Positions 19,747 to 26,497 of a stretch of DNA of 26,497 nt are shown here, piece by piece. Position numbers and translations under genes: made by a program. The stretch covers positions 7,622 through 34,118 of the forward strand of contig SGPL01000362.1 in NCBI GenBank assembly GCA_004802705.1, in the 5' to 3' direction. The notes beneath the pieces are model-generated. The model saw only the letters and a program-made list of their open reading frames with translations, had not been told where the DNA came from and made no database searches. Within the stretch, counting starts at the first letter, position 1. The number at the start of each line of letters is the position of its first letter. The DNA is from Bondarzewia mesenterica (taxonomy: Eukaryota; Basidiomycota; Agaricomycetes; Russulales; Bondarzewiaceae).

Positions 19747-20640
19747 TGAGTGACCGAGGAACGACTGAGATGAGATGGAAAGGAAAGGTGATGAGGCCAG
19801 ATGTTGCAAATGCCAACCAATACATGCACCCACAGTTTAATCGCCATCCATCTCACCCAAGTTGCCACACCAAACAGCATGATATTGTGAGGGAAGTGAA
19901 TCTCGAAACCTTTGACGTTGAATTGTCGGTTCTAATGAGGAGATGTGACGAGACTCTGCCGGAAAGAATGTGATAAATTGAAGGCCCTCACCATAGCATG
20001 GATTCACGCAGAATCCCAAGATCCGGACAATCCCCACGACCATGGCTCTCCACCTTCGAACAGCAATGCCAAACTCTCGTATCTTCCAAACGGCAACGCT
20101 GCTATCACAACACATCCTCAATCCCCTTGCCCTGTTCCTCGGCTGCTTCACGCTGTATTCGTGAAACCGCCGGTCGTGCATAATCACCCTCCCCATTCCA
20201 CGCCTCGCGACCAAAACCCGACTGCTATCGTCGCGAGTCAATGGCCGCCGATCAAACCAAGAGCAACCTTGCCGCCTGTAGACGCTGCGGCATCGATGAA
20301 GTTGCTCGCTCTCTGAGGTCATGATGGATGTAGGGCTGTCTGAGACTGCGAGCCGGGTGTAGTTGATAGACGCGACGGGCGTCGCACCAATGGTCAGGAC
20401 GTGAGTGATGCTGTTCGCCATGAGCGCGCTCGAACTCAGTCGCACCGCCAGGGCATAGGTAAAGCAATGATCCGTACATCTGCACTGTACTGCACCTTGC
20501 TCCGTTGTCATGTGAGCTCTTTATTCGGCATGGAATGCATGCATACTCACTATGTTTTGGTATCTGTCGCTCTTTGCGGCTGCGCAAGAGAGTGAGCCTA
20601 CCGAGCACCAGCAATAGGCTGAGGTGATGTGTTGGACTTG
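19747..20640. other. Region with competing open frames on both strands
   Basis: The minus strand is open for 224 codons (20511-19837) from an ATG, and the plus strand for 123 codons (19945-20316, proline/asparagine-rich). Neither shows a domain. On the minus strand, a block reading ASNFIDAAASTGGKVALGLI follows a good acceptor (CATGACCTCAG) at about 20316, hinting at a spliced gene whose upstream exons I could not settle. A CT-rich, TATA-like stretch near 20640-20690 would suit a minus-strand promoter. Confidence 0.25.
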
Positions 20641-21675
20641 AGGTAAGTGCGCAAGATTTGAAGAGACTGTATAAGAAGCGGTTAAGATGAAGCGGATGAG
20701 TGGCCAAGGAAGATGAAGGAGTTCGACCTAACTTGAACGTTTTCGGAACAGCTTGTACGCGCGATGTTGAGGAAGCCAAACGGCGGGCCGGCCTGACTGA
20801 TAATATTGAATTGGTTTCCTCGTCCTTTCCCGTCCAGCCAAGCTCTCGCCGTTCAAGTTGCTGAAATGCGGCTACATGCACCAGCGTCCCAAAGCTAGCA
20901 GACGTTGATGTCTCATGACGATGCTTACCGTTCTCAGATCATTTCGTTCTTCTGTAAGTAATTAGCTTACCGGAGTGCCCTAGACTGGTAACAAAGTCTC
21001 TAGATAGCGGGCGCAGTGATGGACAGGTCGAGTGCTGCGTATCTAGAGGGGAGGGGAGAGTTGATGTTCATATATGTGAAGAGTGCGCGTGTCGAAATTC
21101 AGTTGAACATTGAACATTGAATGAGGGATCAACCTGTCCGTCCGGATCTATGAAACCTTTAAGTTGAGAACATGGAACGGGTGGGTGTCGTGTCGTTCGT
21201 CGAATACGCTATGACGTACGTACATACTCGCGATGTCAGAAGATGGCCTGCAAGGAAGAGTCCCGATCACGATGAAATCCTCTGCAATGGTGGCGGCTGC
21301 ACAAAAGTGTTGTGCGTACTGACTTTAAGTACAACCACTTGCATGCTCGAAAGGCATCGACGGTTGCGTCGGGCGCACGTTCGTCCGAACATGGACATGC
21401 TCGCTACGCGTATGCAATTGGAGATGCTGTGAGTGCGAGTGTGAAAGGCGTACGAGTAGCTACAATTAGGTATTGAGCTGAGTGTGCGAGGACTGCTGCT
21501 GGCAGCATTAAAGTAGGAAGAGATGATAGGGTCCGAATTGATTAGGTCGTGAAATATCGATCATATCGTGCAACCGTAATCCATCTCGGCGTTGTCCGAT
21601 TGCCCAATCAAATGCTCGACTCCACAACTATAACCTGTCAACAAACCTCGATCAGTCATTACTTCGATCTCTACG
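20641..21675. other. Intergenic region, no supportable gene
   Basis: Only short, featureless open frames are present, for example 21172-21432 plus. A 22-bp run of TTGAACA/TTGAATG-like repeats lies at about 21102-21122. The last part is the 5' flank of the coiled-coil gene starting at 21676. Confidence 0.4.
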
Positions 21676-22454
21676 ATGAATATCGCACGCCCCTCAACGA
21701 TCGACATAACCTTCGATCTTTCTCAATACGCACGCACATTGCTTCAATCTCAATCCCTTCAACAAAATCTCGATCAGGCGAATGAAAGGATCGATCTTTT
21801 ACAAGCCGAATTAACAGCATCGCGTGCAATCCGACGGGACATGGAGGACGAGCAGGCTGTTCGAGAAGATGAAATGCATAACCGTGAAGAGGACGTGACG
21901 AGAGTCTCATATCTTTATGGATATGAGGATAGTAAGGTACGTGTACAATTTTTACAATTTTCTGTGTATGGAATATGTTGTAGGAGGGAAAACCGCCAAC
22001 GAACATGCCAGACGAATTTACAACATCTATTATTCGTTTCATCACGAAGATCAAACGAGAGGTACGCGCTAAACAACTTGACGAAACTACTGAAGTTTAC
22101 ATAAAATGTCAAGCGGGTGCTGTCATATTTGACGATTGATGAAATTGTCCAACTGTTCGACGCTGCACAAACTGATATGGAGGCAGTCAGCGAGACGACA
22201 ACAGCTACGTCTTCGAGTGACGCAGAAAGTGCAGTAGACAATGCCACAGTTGCATCTCCCGTAAGATACAAGTAAGTACTATTAAGCTCAAGATCGTTAC
22301 TGCAGCTAAACATAAAAATTAGCCTTCGTCGCAATTAATTAAAGCACAGTCGCCTGCACAGTCTATTTTCTCAAAACGCTCATCCTCATACGATTTTTCA
22401 CATGATATATGGAAACAAAGACACAGAGTACTGTCGCAATTCAATTTTTTTTGA
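21676..22454 (+). CDS. Four-exon coiled-coil protein of unknown function
   Basis: Predicted exons are 21676-21936, 21984-22061, 22114-22260 and 22323-22454, all joined in phase 0 by introns of 47 nt (GTACGT...GTTGTAG), 52 nt (GTACGC...TCAAG) and 62 nt (GTAAGA...AATTAG). The product is 205 aa. Residues about 20-75 form a glutamine/glutamate/arginine-rich coiled coil (QSLQQNLDQANERIDLLQAE, EDEQAVREDEMHNREE). Exon 2 is short and basic (IIRFITKIKRE), exon 3 is acidic and S/T-rich (TATSSSDAESAVDN), and exon 4 is basic and serine-rich, ending FNFF before TGA 22452. Every spliced exon stays open while the unspliced frame stops at about 22137, which supports splicing; the second acceptor is the weakest. 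No signal peptide or membrane segment. It converges with the minus-strand gene at 22885-23342. No family was recognised. Confidence 0.6.
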
Positions 22455-22884
22455 CTGCACCATCGACGCACAATTAGCGCAAGACTTACAGACCGAGCGG
22501 ACATCTATCCCAACACAAACAGTGAATATCAAATGCAAAATCGTGAAATCAATAATCTTTTATGTCACAGTAATTGTTTTGATGAAGACTTGATTTGCCT
22601 ACCTAGATGTTCGAGTGATCATTTAATAAAGGTCATATCCACATCATATCCACATTCAGAACCATAGACGCAGAGATGTCGAGCTCTCGCTGAACTCCAG
22701 TGCTGTGCCCGTGCGGTGGAATGAATCGAAAGTACACAGCTCTCTCATCATCAACTTCCTCGCATTGTACAGTAAGCTATAGCTCCAACTTGAAAAACCG
22801 AGTTCGAGCTCCCCGTACTGTACAGGACACAAATCATTAATTCTAAAGGATCGGCACACAACAAAAAAAGCTTACGAATTTGCA

Positions 22885-23342
22885 TTATAGTAACTTCGAC
22901 CTCGCACGCCGAGATTTCACGACTTGTTCTTTACGGAACGTTACGAACGCGTGGTCAGCAATGAACCTCCCCCCTTCTGCCTGATACTGAAACTATCCAG
23001 ACCGCTTCAAATTGAATCAGATGGATAATTAAGAAATGAGATACCCGCTTACTCGAGCTTTTCTACGCTTCTGTTTTGGAGCCACGTTTGAGCGAAAGAA
23101 AGAGATGACCGGAATCAACGTACCGATTTCTGAGCTTTATCGCCCTCGCTGAGATGAGCGGATTTCTCGTCGTGAAATCCTGAGTCCCAATCGTGGTTAG
23201 AAGGATGCTTGCCTACTAGGCGCGGATCAAGTGTTTCGTCTCGAACAGCAGAAGCAGGAGCTGTTGCGCACTCGGCTGCCATGGGAGAGTCAGGTAGTTG
23301 CCCTGCATCATACATTAACAGAGCAACGAATCCAACAAGCAT
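22885..23342 (-). CDS. Small basic-tailed protein with an 18-nt microexon
   Basis: Predicted exons on the minus strand are 23342-23124, 23070-23053 and 22986-22885, all phase 0, separated by introns of 53 nt (GTACGT...AAACAG) and 66 nt (GTAAGC...TTTCAG, with a CTGAT branch-like site). The product is 112 aa. It opens with a hydrophobic segment (MLVGFVALLMYDAG) that could be a membrane anchor or leader; a start at Met21 (MAAECATAPAS) would remove it. A hydrophilic middle follows. The microexon encodes only KRRKAR and joins EGDKAQKS to YQAEGGRFIADHAF, and the protein ends in KSRRARSKLL. The result is a strongly basic C-terminal half, possibly nuclear or nucleic-acid binding. Both splice junctions are good consensus sites and keep the frame open. 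No family was recognised. Confidence 0.55.
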
Positions 23343-23541
23343 GCAGAGTCATATATCTGCGTGAGAGCACAAAGAATTGAGAGAGACAAAGAATCGAACA
23401 ACTGAGCCACTGAATGGAACAATCATTATAGTGAGCAGGATCTAGCCTGAGCTAGTCTCCTTTGCAGACCTCACATGGCAGAAGACAATCGTTCTATGTA
23501 TGAGAGCCACTGCGCCTCGCCAAAGCACCGGTAACTTCCGA

Positions 23542-23799
23542 TCACGATTGTGCACAATATGACTCAACATTACTGGGTATAGCCTGGCTGATAGATTGCT
23601 TTATTCTCCTCCATGCCAGCATCAGGATAAGATGCGCGACCAAGCCGCTAGCGCCTATGGTCAGCCCCCATGCCCAGCCCCATTTGCACAGACTTTGGCA
23701 TACTATCTGACCGTCCCCGAGGCAGAGCTGGGCCACAGTATGGGTCTCGTCCTTTAACGATGACTCCGTCTTGCTGGTAGGTTGAGCTATTATCGCCAA
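23542..23799 (-). CDS. Uncertain open frame with one hydrophobic segment
   Basis: A minus-strand frame of 85 codons has no ATG at its head (first start-like codon TTG; an in-frame stop lies 8 codons further upstream). It contains a hydrophobic stretch, GLTIGASGLVAHLILMLAW, followed by arginines, which could span a membrane. No splice junctions that would anchor it were found. It may be chance. Confidence 0.2.
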   Translation of the reverse strand: MAIIAQPTSKTESSLKDETHTVAQLCLGDGQIVCQSLCKWGWAWGLTIGASGLVAHLILMLAWRRIKQSISQAIPSNVESYCAQS

Positions 23800-23866
23800 T
23801 ACAACCTGCCATTCATTTCAAACGTTTGTTATCTGGGTTGTTGACGATCCTAACACCTATAGCAGC

Positions 23867-24486
23867 ATGTTTTCCGGCAGTTGTACTAGCGAAGGTTCGA
23901 TTGAGACTGGGTTCTTGGTAAAATCCACGAATCAGATCACACGCTGTGAGATTGCGCGCCGTATGGGTGTAAGTTATATTTAATCTGATTATATCTTCAA
24001 GAGTCGACGAGCTGATATTTTTTATCTCAAACACAAGGTGATGAGGGGCCAACTGGCACAGCTTCATGCTGAGAATGAATGCCTCGAACTGATTATTCAG
24101 AAAGTGAGTTTTATTCTTCCTTGTTGCACTGGAACAGATCTCCCGACAGGGAATAATTCAGGTTGTTGAGACGAGAAACCAAGAGCTGGCCTGTCCAATT
24201 TGCGGCGATGTCATGAAAAATCCATACTGGTAAGTTGATTCGTTCTATCAGTGGTATATTGCATATCAGCAGCCTGAAAATCTCCCACAGTATCGGCCTG
24301 TGTGGTCACATATTTTGTTACGACTGTCTCCGTTCGTTGTTCATTAACACACTCCGCCAACGCGTCGAGATGTATCCTCGTATCCCACTTCATCTTCGCT
24401 GGCTCTCCGACGATGTGACTATGTCACAGCTTCGTGTTCTTCATCACTTCATGAGCCGCCAGTCCTTTGTGTGCCCTATTTGCTGA
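23867..24486 (+). CDS. Coiled-coil/RING-finger protein (C3HC4), C-terminus cut by a stop
   Basis: Predicted exons are 23867-23968, 24038-24103, 24150-24229 and 24291-24486, with introns of 69, 46 and 61 nt; the first exon is the least certain. The third junction is decisive: TG|T creates the cysteine of NPYC-IGLCGHIFCYDCL. Exon 2 is a leucine-heptad helix (QLAQLHAENECLELIIQK). The RING reads CPICGDVMKNPYCIGLC, GH, IFC, YDC, then 48 residues, then CPIC, which is a complete C3HC4 zinc ligand set. RING proteins of this kind usually act as E3 ubiquitin ligases. TGA at 24484 follows the final cysteine directly, giving 147 aa, although the frame stays open for 45 more codons. In many RING proteins an arginine or similar residue follows here, so the stop probably truncates the protein; zinc binding would survive. 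Confidence 0.7.
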
Positions 24487-24624
24487 ACCATTTTTTCCAC
24501 AGTGCCAGTGCAAGTTGCTGCCTTGAATAACTTAAGTGCGGCTATCGCGGCCATCATGCAACTATCCGGGGAGGAAACAAGCAGAGTCGGGAGCTGGGAG
24601 GGTTTTTTTCACGAGCAGATATGA
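24487..24624 (+). pseudogene. Open 45-codon extension after the RING stop codon
   Basis: In the frame of the RING gene, after TGA 24484, codons stay open to TGA 24622. The sequence has a sensible composition: TIFSTVPVQVAALNNLSAAI, then AAIMQLSGEETSRVG and a terminal WEGFFHEQI. This fits the usual post-RING tail in which a PVxVxAL-type helix follows the last cysteines. I read it as the former C-terminus of the protein, or as a readthrough extension. Confidence 0.5.
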
Positions 24625-24803
24625 TCTTCTACTTCTCAACACCAGTTTGTGATACTAGTTTTAAAAATAATTGAACTGGATAGAATGATGTCTTTTTCTG
24701 CTTGGCTTGAACTATGTCGTACTGGCTTCTCTCATTGAAATCTCAACTATCTCATACTCTGGATGCCGCTAATGTGGACGGAAATCATTCATCCCACAAG
24801 CAT

Positions 24804-25482
24804 CTACCTGTCGTCAGATATAGGCAGCTTACGTCTGATAGTACAGGATGGAAACCATTGACATCGATTTGTCGATCCGGTAAACAAGTTGGTGACAATG
24901 TCACTTTGCCTGGCCGTTGAAGACGTTAACGCAAATAGAGGGTCGTGGTGATGATAACAAGAGAAAGGTTCGAGCAAGCACAGATCTAGGATGACATAGA
25001 TATCTTGCCAGAATTCAATATTCAAGCATAAAGGGACGAAGTTGCTGACTTTTGGATAACTGAGATTCAGGTGAAGACTTTTTGTTGATATATTATGCCA
25101 TACTCACCATCTTGCTGGCTCCCCAGACAAGATGCTTGTCAAACCCCTTTGGCTGTTCTTAATATTTTGGTTCACAATTTCCACCTTGTCATGACATTTC
25201 GTCCCTGCTAATGACTGAATGGTGGGTTTTTTAAACTGTTGTCTCAGTATCCCCTCTCTGACCATCTCACAGACGAGTTCTTGTTCACTTTTACCCGGTG
25301 GCTTCATTTTCCTGTTTATAAAATGGGTCATCGCTCAGCTAGTCGACCACCAACATTTTTTCATTCTGCTTGATCCATCCTTCAGTGCTCTGCAGCTGCC
25401 TTAACAACTCTCGACACAGTGTACACACATCCCTCGAGTGTGAGTCCGTCAACATTGGACTACTCGCACTCGCCACACTCAT
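24804..25482 (-). pseudogene. Broken minus-strand gene of unknown function
   Basis: A minus-strand frame starts at ATG 25482 (MSVASASSPMLTDSHSRDV) and contains CTLC and RQLQSTEGWIKQNEKMLVVD. It meets TAG at 25341, continues as LSDDPFYKQENEATG to TAA 25291, and then coding resumes in another frame as KSEQELVCEMVREGILRQQF. A good 48-nt intron (GTGAGT...AATCTCAG, 25107-25060) follows, after which the frame is open to 24804 (NIEFWQDIYVILDLCLLE). An alternative frame into the same donor reads GFDKHLVWGASKM. One nonsense change plus one frameshift indicate a pseudogene, unless extra introns were missed. No family recognised. Confidence 0.4.
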
Positions 25483-25770
25483 TGTCACAGACGTCCCTTC
25501 GTCTGCAGTAACTGATAGGTACGAATGACCAAATCGACAGTGAAGATAGTTTCAAGTGACCGCCTATCCTGCCAGTGGTCAGGCACATTGGCTTGCCATC
25601 GCATGGTAATCACATCGAATTTGAGGAATTCAACCGGAAGCCCCACACTCTGAAAAGAATGACTGACCTTTTCAATCCGAAGTCATAGGGAGGCGTTGTT
25701 TGTGGGCATAGCCTGCCATTCTACACCTTCGGGATTAGGACAGCTCACATTCAGCACGTCATAACAAGAC

Positions 25771-26044
25771 ATGATCATCCTCGGAGACTGCTTTGCTGTC
25801 ACTCATCTGTTTGAATTGAATTTAGTGGCCGGCCTATCCCAGTCTCACGTGGATCTATAAACTGCAAGTCTTCGACAAGCAGCGCAGGCCCGTCATTCGT
25901 GCTCGCATAGTTGAGGAAGTCACCAACGACTACAGCGACATCATAAATGTAAGCCACAACTGTGTGTGTTCCTGACCGTGTGTGCAGCGGTTGACCTTCA
26001 CTTCAGCGCCTAGCTGCATCTCCAAAGTGGGCATTCTTGGATAA
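25771..26044 (+). pseudogene. Plus-strand coding remnant with a frame change
   Basis: A 29-codon frame from ATG 25771 (MIILGDCFAVTHLFELNLVA) ends at TAA 25858. Overlapping it in the next frame, WIYKLQVFDKQRRPVIRARI runs to IVEEVTNDYSDIIN. A short 39-nt intron (GTAAGC...GTGCAG, 25949-25987) could then join RLTFTSAPSCISKVGILG, ending at TAA 26042. The two halves look like one protein split by a one-base change. An AATAAA-like signal (about 26139) lies about 100 bases downstream. Unknown family. Confidence 0.35.
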
Positions 26045-26400
26045 TGAGCTCTACTTTCGTAGTCTGGCTTGTCCTGACGGCCCCAAATGGTTCTTAGACG
26101 CTACATCTACACTGTCATTGTCCTGTATTGACCTACATTAATAAAAATGTCTTTTGCAACACGGGCAAAGCTTGATACGATATCGCAAAGTCCTGCTGCA
26201 TCAGGAAAACTACGAAATAACTTTTGTACTTATGGCACTTTATGAGCTTATTTGTAACCAATTTGTAACTTACTTACTTGTTCAAGCTTGCTGATAGAGA
26301 CCTGTCTAGCTTAGCTTGTTACTTTCGTAGCTTCTGGGGCTCTCAAGATCTCAAGTTGCACAAGTAGAGAGCGGGTGGATTACAAAGTAAGATTGCATAA
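26045..26400. other. AT-rich intergenic sequence
   Basis: No coding frame is supportable. ATTAATAAAAATG at about 26137-26149 may be a polyadenylation signal for the remnant upstream. Confidence 0.35.
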
Positions 26401-26497
26401 TCTGTAAAAGGAATATCAGGTTCTTGCCCAATTGGGGGTTTGAACCTGGCATCTCACAAGCACAGCCACCACAACAGGCATTAACCCATATCAAATG
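26401..26497 (-). repeat. tRNA-like or SINE-like element at the window edge
   Basis: On the minus strand, GGTTCAAACCCC (about 26434-26445) resembles a pol III B box. It is preceded by TGTGAGATGCCA, like a tRNA variable region, and at the expected distance by GGGTTAATGCCTGTTGTGG, a weak A-box-like stretch. The flanks do not form an acceptor stem, so it is not a functional tRNA. A tRNA-derived short interspersed element running off the window is the likelier reading. Confidence 0.35.

Noticed and set aside
23813..24067. Minus-strand open frame of 84 codons
   Set aside because: Antisense to the predicted first exons of the RING gene, whose splice and cysteine pattern is far stronger.
17514..24486. 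Mating-type locus
   Set aside because: The HMG box alone is not diagnostic in basidiomycetes, and no pheromone precursor (CaaX), pheromone receptor or homeodomain gene could be seen.

Overview
The window looks like filamentous basidiomycete nuclear DNA, probably Agaricomycete; the species cannot be named. The evidence is short GT-AG introns (about 40-70 nt), an HMG-box protein of basidiomycete type, a coiled-coil/RING gene whose cysteine pattern only forms after splicing, and a large decayed repeat fraction. All spliced models below were built by eye from splice signals and frame continuity, so boundaries are predictions.

Layout. (1) 1-12300 is AT-rich repeat DNA with many single N calls and no intact gene. 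It holds eroded coding frames: plus-strand pieces between 2680 and 5604, a long minus-strand relic at 6370-8273, and a plus-strand relic at 8517-9764. Downstream lie four copies of a spaced inverted repeat (10015-10836), a TATA-like box (11087) and, at 11120-11185, a sequence that folds as a hammerhead self-cleaving ribozyme. (2) 12125-16275 carries three kinds of tandem repeat: a 54-57 bp minisatellite (about 18 units, with a diverged second block at 14210-14680), a 20 bp repeat, and an almost exactly 50 bp repeat (about 18 units) in which every unit contains a hairpin. Two small spliced minus-strand genes (13318-13955 and 14703-15108) sit between the arrays. (3) Near 17000 the sequence switches abruptly to GC-richer, N-free, gene-bearing DNA. 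It holds a three-exon HMG-box factor (minus, 17514-18805), a four-exon coiled-coil protein (plus, 21676-22454), a three-exon basic-tailed small protein with an 18-nt microexon (minus, 22885-23342), and a RING-finger gene (plus, 23867-24486) with a stop immediately after its last zinc-binding cysteine although the frame continues. (4) 24600-26497 contains further broken coding frames on both strands and a tRNA-like/SINE-like element at the right edge.

The genes do not form an obvious pathway. HMG-box factors include fungal sexual-development regulators, but no pheromone, pheromone receptor or homeodomain gene is visible, so a mating-type locus is not claimed. The strongest candidate for something new is the hammerhead ribozyme next to the decayed element, followed by the palindromic 50 bp array.
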